The position numbers were made by a program, and so were the translations under genes. Shown here piece by piece: positions 52,618 to 63,900 of a DNA stretch of 64,000 nucleotides. How positions within the stretch are numbered: the first letter of the stretch is position 1; each line of letters begins with the position of its first letter. Location of the stretch: assembly GCA_016719605.1 (NCBI GenBank), contig JADJYW010000008.1, positions 396,363-460,362 on the forward strand, given 5' to 3'. This stretch comes from Lewinellaceae bacterium (GTDB taxonomy: Bacteria; Bacteroidota; Bacteroidia; Chitinophagales; Saprospiraceae). Below the pieces are notes generated by a model. That model worked only from the letters and a program-made list of their open reading frames with translations, was not told the DNA's origin and ran no database searches.

Positions 52618-54089
52618 GCGGTTTCCGGGTCTAACCAGGCGCGTACCATTTGTTCCATTTCCGGCTCTTTCCGATGCCGGAAACTTCCGTGCTGATAATC
52701 GGTCACATAGTCCTCTGCGTATTGCCGGTGATTTTGCCCGATGTCCTGGATTGCGCGGATGATGTACCGCAGTTCGGCATCCGTCATGGTCGGATGCAGG
52801 GAAAGGCGGATCCAGCCGGGTTTTTCGCTCAGGTCGCCGGCATCTATTTTATTGACAATTTCGCAAGAGCGCTCCTGGGAAATATCGAACAGGAAGTGCC
52901 CGTAGGTGCCGGCGCAGGCGCAGCCCCCGCGCACCTGAATACCGTACCGGTCGTTGAGCATTTTCACGGCGAGGTTGTAGTGCAGCCCTTCCAGCGTGAA
53001 CGATACCACGCCGAGGCGGTTTTTGGTCGGGCGTTCGAGGATGTTCAGGTACGGCATGCCCGCGGTTTCCTGCCAGAGGATGTCGAGCAGTTCGTGCTCG
53101 CGCTCCAGCATTTTTTGCACACCCATCTGCTCTTTCAGGCGAATAGCCAGCGCGGTTTTGATGGTTTGGAGGATGGGCGGGGTACCGCCGTCTTCCCGCG
53201 CTTCGATGTCCTCAATGTAGTGGTGGCCACCCCAGGGATTGGTCCAGAGCACCGTGCCGCCGCCGGGGTTGTCGGGAATACGGTTGTGGTACAGGGATTT
53301 ATTGAACACCAGCACGCCCGATGTGCCGGGGCCGCCGAGGAATTTGTGTGGCGAAAAATAGATGGCGTCCAACTGCTCCAGCGGGTCGGCGGGGTGCATG
53401 TTGATGTCAATGTAGGGCGCCGTACAGGCGAAATCCACAAAACAGTAGCCGCCGTGCCGGTGCATGACAGCCGCTACCTCGTGGTAAGGCGTAAGGATAC
53501 CCGTCACGTTACTACCGGAAGTGATGGCGGCAATTTTGAGCGGGCGGTTTTGGTATTGGCGGAGCAGGGTTTCGAGGTTGTTGGGGTCCACGCGGCCGTG
53601 CTCGTCGGGGCGGATGATGACGAGGTCGCAGATGGTTTCGAGCCAGGAGGTCTGGTTGCTGTGGTGTTCCATGTGGGTACAGAACACCACGGGGCGCTCG
53701 TCGGGCAGGAGGCGGAGACGTTCGTGGAATTTTTCGTGGATACGCAGGCCGAGCATACGCTGGAGTTTGTTCACCACGCCCGTCATGCCGGAGTAGGCGG
53801 CAATGAGCACGTCGTCGGGCCCGGCGTTCACATGTTTTTTGATGATGTGTTGGGCCTCGTGGTAGGCGTGGGTCATCAGGCTGCCGGTGTAGTTGGTTTC
53901 GGTGTGCGTATTGGCCATGCAGGCGCCGATGTCGTAGCTGATGCGCTGTTCGATGGGGCCATAGAGCCGTCCGCTGGCGATCCAGTCGGCGTACACGAGC
54001 GGTTTTTCACCATAAGGCGTTTGGATGCGCCGGCGGATACCGATGATATTTTCGCGGAAGGGGAGGAAGTACTGTTCCAGAGTGGGCAT
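52575..54089 (-). CDS. Class V aminotransferase (PLP-dependent)
   Basis: From ATG 54089 the protein has 504 residues. YADWIASGRLYGPIE at the start, THTETNYTGSLMTHAY, and AAYSGMTGVVNKLQ are typical of the class V/cysteine-desulfurase fold. THMEHHSNQTSWLE and SGSNVTGIL are cofactor-contact segments, DFACTAPYIDI holds the Asp near the ring nitrogen, and SPHKFLGGPGTSG the PLP lysine. RGGCACAGTYGHFL lies where desulfurases have the catalytic Cys loop, so desulfurase or lyase activity is possible. The C-terminal residues TSNLPTLQPATL are coded by the 15-nt repeat. A longer start at 54185 is rejected because the promoter lies in between. Confidence 0.88.
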   Translation of the reverse strand: MPTLEQYFLPFRENIIGIRRRIQTPYGEKPLVYADWIASGRLYGPIEQRISYDIGACMANTHTETNYTGSLMTHAYHEAQHIIKKHVNAGPDDVLIAAYSGMTGVVNKLQRMLGLRIHEKFHERLRLLPDERPVVFCTHMEHHSNQTSWLETICDLVIIRPDEHGRVDPNNLETLLRQYQNRPLKIAAITSGSNVTGILTPYHEVAAVMHRHGGYCFVDFACTAPYIDINMHPADPLEQLDAIYFSPHKFLGGPGTSGVLVFNKSLYHNRIPDNPGGGTVLWTNPWGGHHYIEDIEAREDGGTPPILQTIKTALAIRLKEQMGVQKMLEREHELLDILWQETAGMPYLNILERPTKNRLGVVSFTLEGLHYNLAVKMLNDRYGIQVRGGCACAGTYGHFLFDISQERSCEIVNKIDAGDLSEKPGWIRLSLHPTMTDAELRYIIRAIQDIGQNHRQYAEDYVTDYQHGSFRHRKEPEMEQMVRAWLDPETAQTSNLPTLQPATL

Positions 54090-54118
54090 AACGTTGGTCG
54101 GTAATTTTTTTTCTAAAG

Positions 54119-54154
54119 GGCAAAAGTACGCTGCAAACGCAACGTACTTTTGCC
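54119..54154. promoter_or_regulatory. Divergent promoter pair in a 12-bp inverted repeat
   Basis: GGCAAAAGTACG (54119-54130) and CGTACTTTTGCC (54143-54154) are perfect complements 12 bases apart. Each arm holds TACTTTTG, a TAnnTTTG -7 box: + strand at 54145-54152 for prs, - strand at 54128-54121 for the aminotransferase. Confidence 0.6.
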
Positions 54155-54221
54155 AAAACTTTTCCACCGCTTGCACGCTACGCAATCTGAACCTTCCAAC
54201 CCTCCCTATTCGAGCAACATT

Positions 54222-55154
54222 ATGCCCGAGGTAAAATTGTTTTCCTGTTCGGCCTCCGAAAAATTAGCCGCCGATATTTCGTTCCACTACGATGCGCCGC
54301 TGGGCGACAAGTCGCTCGCCCGTTTCAGTGACGGCGAGATGCAGCCGGTCATCAACGAAAGTGTGCGCGGTGCTTTTGTGTTTTTTATCCAAAGCACCTG
54401 CCAGCCACACGACAACCTGATGGAACTCCTGCTGTTCATTGATGCCGCCAAACGCGCCTCCGCCGGGTACATCACCGCCGTGATCCCGTACTTTGGCTAC
54501 GCCCGACAGGATCGCAAGGACAAACCGCGCGTGCCCATCAGCGCCAAACTGCTGGCCAACCTGCTCACCACTGCCGGCGCCAACCGGGTGATGACCATGG
54601 ACTTGCACGCCGATCAGGTGCAAGGGTTTTTCGATATACCGGTAGACCACCTGCGCTCGGAAGCGATTTACATGCCGTATCTGGAGCAGCAGGACATGTC
54701 CAACGCCATTTTTGCCAGCCCCGACGTGGGCGGTGTCAAGCGGGCACGGGTGTTTGCCAAACACTTCAAACGCGAATTGGTCATCTGCGACAAGTACCGC
54801 ACCAAGGCCAACGAAGTGGCTTCGATGACCGTCATCGGCGACGTGGCCGGGGCGGATGTAATTCTTGTAGACGATCTGGTGGACACCGCCGGTACGCTTT
54901 GCAAAGCCGCCGATGCGCTGCTGGAAAAAGGCGCCCGCTCCGTGCGGGCTATATGTACGCACCCGGTACTGTCCGGCAAGGCCTACGAAACCATCGAAAA
55001 TTCGCAACTAACCGAGCTACTCGTGTGCGACACCATTCCGCTGCTGCGCGAGTCGGCCAAGATCAAGGTATTGCCTACGGCCAAACTTTTTTCGCGGGCT
55101 ATCCGGAATACCGTGGAGCACAAGTCCATAGCAGCCCTGTTTCTGGGTGCATAA
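54222..55154 (+). CDS. prs: Ribose-phosphate pyrophosphokinase
   Basis: This 310-residue protein makes PRPP from ribose 5-phosphate and ATP. Motifs: FSDGEMQPVINESVRG (N-terminal flag region), PYFGYARQDRKDKPRVPISAKL (ATP contact, Arg-Gln-Asp), TMDLHADQVQGFFDIPVDHL (the His-Ala metal and PRPP signature), KYRTKANEV-type catalytic loop, and VILVDDLVDTAGTL (PRPP loop). Length is normal for bacterial Prs. ATG 54222 starts the family N-terminus (VKLFSCSASEKLA). It is transcribed from the divergent promoter at 54145. This is the last clear housekeeping gene before the recombinase island. Confidence 0.96.
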   Translation: MPEVKLFSCSASEKLAADISFHYDAPLGDKSLARFSDGEMQPVINESVRGAFVFFIQSTCQPHDNLMELLLFIDAAKRASAGYITAVIPYFGYARQDRKDKPRVPISAKLLANLLTTAGANRVMTMDLHADQVQGFFDIPVDHLRSEAIYMPYLEQQDMSNAIFASPDVGGVKRARVFAKHFKRELVICDKYRTKANEVASMTVIGDVAGADVILVDDLVDTAGTLCKAADALLEKGARSVRAICTHPVLSGKAYETIENSQLTELLVCDTIPLLRESAKIKVLPTAKLFSRAIRNTVEHKSIAALFLGA

Positions 55155-55314
55155 AAAAGGGGGCGATTTGGAGCAAAAATCGGAGTGAAAAGTAGGGATT
55201 GAAATTTTCTTTACCGCTTTCTCGAAAATTGCCGCCGTTTCCTAAAACCTTGTTTTATCTGTGAGGGACGCGCCTGTATCTTCGTCCCAGTTTTCTCATA
55301 GTATGTTTTGATTT

Positions 55315-55349
55315 CCTACTGCTCCCCCTTCTGGCAGTAGGATTTTTTT
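55315..55349 (+). terminator. Rho-independent terminator
   Basis: CCTACTGC and GCAGTAGG pair around an 11-base loop, followed by A and TTTTTTT. It lies 160 bases after prs; a smaller hairpin (GGGACG/CGTCCC) at 55265-55288 precedes it, so it may also end a small RNA. Confidence 0.7.
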
Positions 55350-55706
55350 CATCTACCGGGCCCCCGCCGCGGCCTTTTTACTCCAGAGTCCCCTCCTTCC
55401 TTTTTGTTTTGGCCCCTTTGCGCTGCCAAGACGCTTCCAATCCCACCGCTAAGGTAGTTACCTGTGCATTCGTTCCATTTTTTGAGTCCACGCACGGAGA
55501 ACCGACGTGTCTTATGAAAAGAAAAGGAATATCGTAGCCGGCCTGTTGCTCTTTGGGGCGACGGTCGGCTACGGCCAGGTTCAAGGCCGCATCCTCCCCT
55601 CTTTCTGTAATTTCCAACTATCCGCGCCCTGCGGAAATACGCCGTAGGCCCAACAAGGCGACGCGACCCATTCCGTTTCTTTAACAATACCTGCTCTGCT
55701 CCGGGC

Positions 55707-55741
55707 AATGAAAAACCCGGCCCAACTTGCGTCGGCCGGGT
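55707..55741 (-). terminator. Terminator-like hairpin, - strand
   Basis: On the - strand ACCCGGCC, loop, GGCCGGGT then TTTTT. Just upstream on that strand is a tiny frame, MEEEFSSLKG. What it terminates is unknown. Confidence 0.5.
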
Positions 55742-56005
55742 CGAGTAGTCAATTCCTAACCTTTTAAACTACTGAATTCTTCTTCCATCGGGACGGGGGC
55801 TTGTCTGATGCACTTGCAAAGGTGCCGGTGTGTATTTGCAAGTTCGGGGAAAGGGAGTTTAAGTTAGGGTTAAGTTTGTAGAACGAGCTGCCGCGATGTT
55901 GTGGGCTTTTGCGTGGGGATATGGCGGATTTGGTCGTTATTTGCGCTCTGGAAACAGTTAGCAGCAGTTCGCACCCTCACTTAGTCTGTACTAATTCACG
56001 TACTA

Positions 56006-57205
56006 ATGCGACCTCCTGTCATTTCCATTGTGCTGCGCGGCTATCAGGACCGCTTCGGTTTCCAAAAATTGTTTCTCCGCTACGCCTGGCGCTACCAAAC
56101 CAACTACCTCGTACTTCCCTGGAAGGTGCTGCCCAAAGACTGGGATCCGGCCAGTCAATCCGTGAAGCCCCGAGCCACCCTGGGCGGCGAAACGGCTATG
56201 GTCGTAAACAACCACCTCCGCACGACGCTGACCAAAGCGTATTCCATCGTGGCCGACATGATTGCCCGGGACATTCCACCGGCCTTCGACCTGTTCAGTC
56301 AAAAAATGCGGGCGGACAAAAAAGTGGTTTCGCTGTTTGGCGAGACCGCCCTTCAAATTTTAAAGGAGGAACATGCGGCCAACGAGATCAGTCCCAAAAC
56401 GTACATCACGTACAAATCGGCGGTCAATAAATTTCAGGGCGTGATGGGGCCGCTGCGCCTCCAGGATATCAGCCGCGAAAAGGTGCTGGAGTTCAAACGC
56501 AAAATGGTGGCCACAGGGAAAGAAAACCTGGCCAACCAATACGTGCGCTACCTCAAAATTATTTACGGACGGGTCCTGAAGCACTTTGAACTGGACGACC
56601 AGCGCAAACCCTTTGACCGCGTAGAGATCAAAGTGGTGAAGATTTCCGAAAAGAAAAGCCTGACCCTGGAAGAATACGCGGCCTTTCGGAATGCGCTGGC
56701 ACAAGCCGATCCCGGAAGCCAAACACACGAAACCCTGCGTCGCTTCCTGATCATGTGCCGTGGGCTCCGGTTTTCGGATACCCAGCGCATCAAGAAAGAC
56801 ACCCATTATTTTGAATTTCAGGAGGACGACACCTGGTACCGGTACTTCGCCACGAATGCCCAGAAAACCGGCAGCAAAGAAATCGTTCCGATCTCGAACA
56901 CCGATGCCACCATGCTCCTCCACTGGCGCCTGGACGGCTACCTGTTCCCACAGGTGAAATACATGACCTACAGCAAGTGGTTGCGCAAGGTCAGCCTCGA
57001 CCTCATCGGCCGGGAAATCACCACCCACTACGGCCGCCACTTCACCGGCGACTTCATCCTGAACAACGGCGACATGGGTATCGAAGACGTCAAAAAAATC
57101 CTCGGCGTGAAAAGCGACCGGATTGCGGAGATTTATGCACAGAAGGATATAAAGGAGGTGTTGCGGAAGTTTTATCGGGCGGTGGAGGGGTTGGAGGGGA
57201 AGTGA
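56006..57205 (+). CDS. Tyrosine recombinase (phage/transposon-type integrase)
   Basis: This is an intact 399-residue protein. The N-terminus (RFGFQKLFLRYAWRYQTNYLVLPWKVLPKDWDP) is an arm-DNA-binding type, and residues of about 115-205 are the SAM-like core-binding domain (EISPKTYITYKSAVNKFQGVM, NQYVRYLKIIYGRVLKHF). The catalytic domain shows Arg in MCRGLRFSD, HYGRH with the His-x-x-Arg pair, and Tyr in RIAEIYAQ. It belongs to the Bacteroidota-type integrases that move conjugative or genomic islands. It borders a region of lower GC and broken genes to the right. No flanking att repeat or tRNA was recognised. Confidence 0.92.
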   Translation: MRPPVISIVLRGYQDRFGFQKLFLRYAWRYQTNYLVLPWKVLPKDWDPASQSVKPRATLGGETAMVVNNHLRTTLTKAYSIVADMIARDIPPAFDLFSQKMRADKKVVSLFGETALQILKEEHAANEISPKTYITYKSAVNKFQGVMGPLRLQDISREKVLEFKRKMVATGKENLANQYVRYLKIIYGRVLKHFELDDQRKPFDRVEIKVVKISEKKSLTLEEYAAFRNALAQADPGSQTHETLRRFLIMCRGLRFSDTQRIKKDTHYFEFQEDDTWYRYFATNAQKTGSKEIVPISNTDATMLLHWRLDGYLFPQVKYMTYSKWLRKVSLDLIGREITTHYGRHFTGDFILNNGDMGIEDVKKILGVKSDRIAEIYAQKDIKEVLRKFYRAVEGLEGK

Positions 57206-57208
57206 CAC

Positions 57209-57724
57209 TTGGCTAATTGAGTGTTTTCAAAATAGACTGTATTTACCGAATTTTGGAAAAACACGACCGAATTTACCAAATAACCTGCCGAATACCCGAA
57301 AAATGAATTTGTCTCGATGCAGGCTTACATTTTGCAGTCCCCTTTCGCTGGTGCTAATCCGAAAGACTTGTTTCTTGTTTTGCTGTAAATCTGAAATAAT
57401 TGCCTAAAATAAAATGCTTTTTAAGGGGTTAAATAACCGAAATAGGTTGGATGTAAAATTTTATTAAAAAAACCTCTGGGAAAAATTGTGTGGTTCTTTG
57501 ATGTTTTTTATCCTTGTGCCGGTTTTGTTAGAATATTCCCTGACCCAAAAAACCCTCTCATTTATCCGGTCGCGCTTAAACCAAGTGCTGTTTGTCTGCT
57601 GATATAGGTGGCTGGGATTCTGTTGAACGTTTTTTTGTGTTTGGCTTGTCGCGTGTGTGCGGTGAGGCTGCATTCTTATTGCCTTGGATTTAATTGATCC
57701 GAATTCAGGCGGGCTTAGCGGATT
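57209..57724. other. AT-rich intergenic region before the IS element
   Basis: No gene is supported; only short frames without family features. It contains repeated GACCGAATTTACCAA/CCGAATTT-like pieces (about 57230-57290), which could be recombinase arm or core sites, but this is not shown. Confidence 0.4.
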
Positions 57725-58830
57725 TATACCCGGCGGAAAGTGGTTTGCGAAAAACTCTATAATCCGGCAATATGAAATTTGAGCGTCAGGAGTGACTCCA
57801 GCGCTTGTTTATGTTCTTTGATATTTTTGAAGAAGTCGAGTATGGCTTTTCGAAATTGGGTGAAGTGCTCATAGAAATTATAAGAGGTCACCTGTTTTCG
57901 TAAAAACTTCCATAATCGCTCGATCAGGTTCAGGTTTGGGGCGTATGGCGGCAGGTAAATCACCTGGCACCAAGGGTTTTGTTTCAGCCACGTCTTTGAG
58001 GTGATTGGAGTGGTAATAGGGGCGTTATCGCAGATGTTGATGATGGTTTTTCCGGGGTGCCTGTGACGTTGTTTTTCCAAAGCTTGATACAGGACTGGGC
58101 GTTGATCCGCTCGGACTCAACCACCAGCACATCGGTAACTTCGTGGGCATTCAGGGCGCCATTGATATTGACACGCTTACGCCCGGATTGCTTGGGATCT
58201 CAAAGTCCTCGCCCCGGTAAATCCAGCAAAATCGGTCGGGTATTATGCTGCGGATGCACGGCGTCGTTGAAGTAAACCACCTGATTTTGATTCGTTTGAT
58301 CCAATAATCCCCTCAATTTCTGCACAAATGCTTCCTTGGGCTTCGCGATTTGCTTTTGACTCCGACACCTTTGGTTTTTTTTGTAGGGAAACCAAGGCGG
58401 CGCAGCAATTTGACAACCGCCGACAAGGAACAACGAATGCCAAACTCACGCTGGATATAAGCAGCTACCTGCTTACTGTTGATGTACAACCCCTGGCGAA
58501 CTTCCACAAGCAATTGCTGTTCCTCCTCCTGCGTCAACTGGCCCGAATAGGCCATAAAAAATGCCTTCAGATAATCCTCCAAACCGAACTCCTCAAAACC
58601 TTGGCGGTAGCGATAAACCGTGGAGTCATCAATTACAAGGCTTTCAGCTACAAATTGTGGCGTGCAACCTTGATGAAGCATCAACAAAACAGTCACCTTG
58701 ACAAACACGCGCTTGTCTTTGTGTGCTCGTTGCAGTACCCGAAGCCGTTTTACCGTGTCGTCATCAAGATGAATCATCATGCAAAATTAAACTATGCTAA
58801 CTTTTCGCAAACCACTTTCCGCCGGGTATA
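57725..58830. mobile_element. IS630-family insertion sequence
   Basis: Perfect 29-base terminal inverted repeats at 57725-57753 and 58802-58830 (TATACCCGGCGG at the left outer end, complement at the right). Length is 1106 bases, normal for IS630. TA dinucleotides stand at both ends, as expected for TA-targeting. The transposase inside is on the - strand and frameshifted. Confidence 0.9.
57772..58780 (-). pseudogene. IS630-family transposase, several frameshifts
   Basis: The first part from ATG 58780 (MMIHLDDDTVKRLRVLQRAHKDKRV, then a helix-turn-helix FVAESLVIDDSTVYRYRQGF) reads to LLRRLGF. Near 58390-58430 two shifts follow within about 60 bases (KKPKVSESKANREAQ in one frame, EAFVQKLRGLLDQTNQNQVVYFNDAVHPQHNTRP in another). 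A further shift lies near 58080-58200 before NICDNAPITTPITSKTW and YLPPYAPNLNLIERLWKFL. The DDE triad is spread over these frames (FNDAVH, ICDNAP, LIERLW). A run of eight A near the first shift could be slippery, but three shifts mean it is not a simple programmed case. Inverted ends are perfect, so loss or error is recent. Confidence 0.85.
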
Positions 58831-58852
58831 TACGCACTTCAAGTGCGTATAT
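58828..58852. repeat. Perfect palindrome beside the IS right end
   Basis: ATATACGCACTT-C-AAGTGCGTATAT overlaps the outer edge of the IS right end. It may be part of the target site. Confidence 0.6.
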
Positions 58853-58933
58853 CTCCCAGTTTTTGGAAAATAGACACACCTTGGGTGCGATAACATAAAA
58901 GTTCGCTGCTACGATAAAATAAAAATAGATGCG

Positions 58934-60735
58934 ATGCAAACCACTGCCAGCAAGGAAAATTCTGCCCCCATCCCAATCCTCCCAACCGTTTTTCAGCAAA
59001 AGGAAGGCGTTTTTTGTCATCAACAAACGAGGTTGGAGCAGCCATTTTTCTCAGCGAGCCCATTTTTCAAAAAACCGGCTAATTCTTCTTTTTCAGTTGG
59101 AAACAATGCTGCTCATACCCCATTTTCCGGACCCAACGCGTCGTCCAAAACCAAACTGACAATCAAGCGAACCCGGCGACCAGTACGAGCAGGAAGCGGA
59201 TGCCATGGCCGATCGGGTGATGCGGATGAGCACGCCTATCGGTGAGGGTAAAGGTTTGTACCAAACCACCTTGCCCATTGCTTCCCATTCAAGCTAAATG
59301 CGCCGACTGCAAGAAGAAGATAAGGTGAAGCAAGGAATGGACGAAGAGGAACCCTGCAAACAAACCCCTGATGGCGAAGGCGGAGGCTACACGGCTTCTC
59401 CACAGTTGACTTCCCAACTCAACAGCAGCAAAGGCGGCGACCCTCTGCCAAGCAAGACGCTCGCCTCCATGAACCATGCCTTTGGTGCCGATTTTTTCCG
59501 TACGGATACGCTGGGGCCAAGCGGCGGAAATGAGTCAAGGGATACAGGCGAAGCGTTCACGCATGGGTCGGATATTTACTTTAATCATGGCCAATATAAT
59601 CCTACTTCGTCTGAAGGTAAGACGTTATTGGCTCACAATTAGTTACATACAGTACAGCAAAATCGAAAGCAGGACTTATATTCAAAAAAACCGCTTTCTT
59701 ATAATGAGATGAAGAAGGATCTTCATCTTCTTTATATTCAAGAGAGTGAGATTGAAAACCTAATTTTACATGATCATCCCGATTGTAAGGGAAGAAAGTT
59801 ATCTGGATAATGTCAAAGAAGAAATTGCAAAAAGTAAGGTCCAAAATTGTTGAGTTGAAAACAATTGCAAGACCAGCCAACCCTCCAAAGAATTGACAGC
59901 AAGGTTGATGCGATTCATCATCTTTCAATTCTTGAGCGCGCCTATATTAATAATTATAATAAATGGGCAAAACTCGCGCGAAGAATCCGGATCTGCCTAT
60001 GCCAATGCAGCAGAGATATTCGCAAGAGCTGCGGGGATCGAGACAAAGTGATTGCTCAACTAAGCAATTATTTTTGCGATATTAACTGCCGCAACTTCAG
60101 GAGGGCTTTATGGGATGAGTTCAATAGCCCTGAGCGGGTGGGAAGCTATCCGCGTATAAAGAACTTGTTAATGTTTTAGAAGACGCATGGACTGGGGCAA
60201 GTGAATTCATCGATATCGTTCAATTACATGTTGCCAATCCAAGTGAACCTGTCTCCCAAAACCCATTAGTTACCAAAATAATATATGGGATTATCTTGAT
60301 ACATTACGTGATAATGTCATCACTATATCAAGAAGTTAATAAAGAATTCGAGGATTTGCCAATGGCTGCATGGGATAATTTTAACCCGGAAAACAAGCGA
60401 AAATATATCAGGAAAAGTTAGGAGCCTCTAAATTGGCTCGACTGCCGAACCTTCCAAATGTTGACACTATGCAAAATCAACTCGAGCGCGGGATGTGGGC
60501 TATGTGGTTGCCTTCACTTAAAGGCACTAGATGGAGGACTTTCAAAGAAGATGCATACGAAGTACCAGCATATGCTGACCCAACAGTTCCGGTTGAGGAC
60601 CGTTTAGATTATTTGGGCATATCCAAGGAATCAGGTGTAGGCAAATTCAGAGGAACTTGGACTTCGGAGGATGAGGTCAAAAAGGTGATAACTTGGGCCG
60701 ATAGTTACAAACAGCCAAAATTTATTGATAAATAA
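58934..60735 (+). pseudogene. eCIS-core (DUF4157) protein, many frameshifts
   Basis: From ATG 58934 (MQTTASKENSAPIP) pieces in different frames give the DUF4157 pattern: PGDQYEQEADAMADRVM (59167 on), CADC then EEDKVKQ, LTSQLNSSKGGDPLPSKTLASMNHAFGADF (from 59400), then AAEMSQGIQAK, and AFTHGSDIYFNHGQYNP with SSEGKTLLAH. The peptidase motif HELxHxVQQ is broken as well (CACAATTAGTTACATACAG, read with a base lost and one gained as HELVHTVQ). The last part, to GVGKFRGTWTSEDEVKKVITWADSY and stop at 60735, has no known family and may be the effector domain. DUF4157 proteins are cargo of extracellular contractile injection systems and related toxins. Indels occur about every 100 bases; in-frame stops are otherwise rare. 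Confidence 0.75.
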
Positions 60736-60971
60736 CGTGAGTTTTGGATAGGTTTTGCGCCTGCTTTGTCTTCCTTTTCGCCGCGCTTGTGCCTTTGTGG
60801 CTAAGCACACACAACACTATATTCCATAGAAAACCTCAAACTGCAAAAATCTATAAAGCAGCGAACAAACGATGTACGAAAATGCTTCCTAAACGTCGCA
60901 CATTTGCACATCCAAACGTTGGAAGCAAGAATAAGAAAATAAATAATACCCAGCCCAATGCTGAATAACAT
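60736..60971. other. Spacer between eCIS-core and TcB-like genes
   Basis: AT-rich, no gene supported. The open frame at 60744 has a leader-like start (CFVFLFAALVPLW) but no further features. Confidence 0.4.
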
Positions 60972-63900
60972 ATGAAAGAACCCGCCGAAAATAAAATGCC
61001 TCCTCCAGTTTAAAACTGACGGCGGCAAGACCAATCCAATGCGATTGAGGTTCCCTCCATTGCTTTACCCAAAAGTGGCGGCGCTCTAAAAGGCATCGAT
61101 GAAAAATTCGAGGTTAACGCAGAAATGGCACTGCAGGGTTTAGTATTCCACTACCCGTTTCACCTGGAAGGAACGGCTTTTTCTCCATCACTCGCATTGA
61201 GTTATAATTCTGGCGGCATAGCCCATTTGGCTTGGGCTGGTCGGTAGGCATTCCATCCATCCAGCGGAAAACAGACAAACAACTACCGAGGTACTTTGAA
61301 GGAATAGAAGGAGATGTATTTATGTTCTCAGGCGTCGAAGATTTGGTCCCATATATGGTCGAATCGGCACCTGGAAATTGGGGCCATCTGAGATAAATAT
61401 AGGTGGATATACCGTAAAAGATATCGCCCTAGAATCGAAGGCGGCTTCTCTCGAATTGAAAGATACAACATGCTTCCCATGGAACCTATTGGAAAGTTAC
61501 TACCCGTGACAATGTAGTTACACTATTCGGCCGCGATTCTAAGCCCGGATTGCCGACCCCCGCTGATCCGGCAAAGATATTTGAATGGCTGCCGGAGTTC
61601 AGTTACGATGACAAAGGCAATTGGATCAGAACCACTACAAAGCGGAGAATCTTGACAACGTGCCGAACACGGTGAATGAGAAAAACAGAAAATGGATTGC
61701 AGCCATTCACAAACCGCTATTTAAAAAGGGTCATCTACGGGAAACCAAACGGCACATTATGCCGGATCCAAAAAAACCTTACGATCCCCAGGCCCCAACT
61801 GATGAATCTTGTTTTGAGTTGGTCTTTGATTTTGGCGAACACGACCCCAACACACCTGTTCCTCAACCCAATATAAATACGGCGCCAAAATGGAATGGAC
61901 GACAGGATGCCTTCTCCATGTATCGCGCTGGTTCTGAAATACGCACCTACCGTTTGTGCCAACGCGTGCTGATGTTCCACCATTTTGAAGGCGAGTTTCA
62001 ATTTGATGGCTCTCCCTTTGGCAAGGACTACCTGGTGCGCTCTTTGGATTTACAGTATCAACCCTCCTCCATCAATAACCTGGCAGACCGAAGTAACCTA
62101 TCTTCCAATCCATCACACAATCCGGCTACATTCGCAAAGGGACGCACTTATTCAAAAAGTCGCTTCCTCCATGGATTTTGCGAATACCAGGACCTTATCT
62201 GGAACAAGGAGGTCAAAACCGTTGACCACGAAAGCATCGTGAACGCTCCGGTCGGCTTAACCAATAATTACCAGTGGACAGACTTTTACGGGGAAGGCAT
62301 CTCCGGCATACTCACCGAACAGGGAGATGCCGGTATTATAAAAGCAATTACGGTGATTTGGATGGCAATGGACAGGTCAGCTCGGCGTGGCTCAAAAAGT
62401 CGCACCCAAACCGTCATTTAGTGGACTAAGCACGGGCGCTTTGTCCCTGCAAGACCTCGAATCGAACGGCCAGAAACAGATTGTGGTGAACAGCGCCGAC
62501 CTGAAGGGTTATTTTCAATTGACGCAGGATGATTCTTGGGAGCCTTTTCAGCCCTTTGAACAAATTGCCAATATCAACTTCAGGATCCCAATACCCGGCT
62601 GATTGACCTCGATGGAGACGGCAGCCCGAAATCGTTGTTTCGGAAGAACATGTTGGGTATGGTATGCGGCTAATGGAAAGAAAGGGCACAAACAAGCCGA
62701 GTTCACGCTCAAATCCTTTGACGAAGAACAAGGCCCGGCCATCGTGTTCGCCGATCAGAAACAGACCATTTTCTGGCCGATATGACCGGCGACGGACTGA
62801 CGGATATTGCCCGGATTCGCAACGGAGAAGTGTGTTATTGGGCCAATCTGGGCTACGGGCGGTTCAGCGCAAAGTGACGATGGCGAATGCGCCGTTGTTC
62901 GATCACCCGGATCATTTTAACCCCAATACCTGCACCTGGCAGATGTCAGCGGCACCGGAGCAACCGACATGCTGTATCTGGGGAAAAACAAATTCAAAGC
63001 ATTCATTAACCTAACCGGCAACGCCTGGAGTGATGCGCATGAAATTGACCCTTCTTTCCCATTGACAGCAGCACTGCAGTTATCTGTCATAGACCTGTTG
63101 GGGACAGGCACTGCCTTCATCGTGTGGTCTTCTGATTTACCGGCTTTTCCGATGCGCCCATGCGATACATCGACCTGATGAGCAGCAAAAAGCCGCACGT
63201 ACTGGTGAAGTATATCAATAATTTCGGAAAGGAAACGCGGGTTGAATACAAGACTTCCACGCATTATTACCTGATAGCCAAACTCGATGGAAAACCCTGG
63301 ATCACCAAACTACCTTTCCCGGTGCAGGTGGTCAGCAAGTCAATCGTGGAGGAAAAGATCACCGATGTGCGTTTTGCCAGTGAATACAGGTATCACCATG
63401 GATACTACGACCATTCGGAGCGGGAATTCCGGGGGTTTCGGTATGGTGGAACAAATTGACAGCGAGCACTATGATGAATGGCTGGCCAATAATGCCACCA
63501 ACAAGTTAGAAAAACGAAGCGCTGTATCAAAAGCCGGTACTGACCAAAACCTGGTTCCACACCGGGGCTTTTTAGACCGGGAAGCGCATCCTGATCCACT
63601 TCAAAAATGAATATTGGTTTGAGGAATACAACCGCTTGTTCCCTCTTTCGCCGCTGATGGTTACGTGAACCGGAATTGAAAGATGCCGCTATCATTGCTG
63701 CAACAACCATTCAAGACCTGAATGTTTTAAAAAATGTCGGCCGACGAATGGCGCGAAGCCCTGCGCGCATGTAAGGTATGACCTTAAGACAAGAAGTTTT
63801 TGCATTGGACGCGCCTGTTTTCGGAGCGACCAACGCCGAACGAAACTCCAGGCCAACCTTACTCTGTAGCGACGCACAGTGCCAGATTCCAGCTACTGCA

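Larger units (their letters stand above)
55155..56005. other. Intergenic region between prs and recombinase
   Basis: No convincing gene. It contains two terminator-like hairpins (55315-55349, + strand, and 55707-55741, - strand) and weak short frames. One - strand frame at 55378-55617 (79 residues) has no family features. Confidence 0.5.

Noticed and set aside
52650..54104. 484-residue open frame on the + strand
   Set aside because: Antisense to the class V aminotransferase.
55378..55617. 79-residue frame on the - strand between prs and the integrase
   Set aside because: No family features, no clear start signal, surrounded by hairpins. It is left out as unsupported though not excluded.
58390..58430. 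Programmed frameshift in the IS630 transposase at the A8 run
   Set aside because: A second shift follows within about 60 bases and a third further on, which a single programmed slip does not explain.
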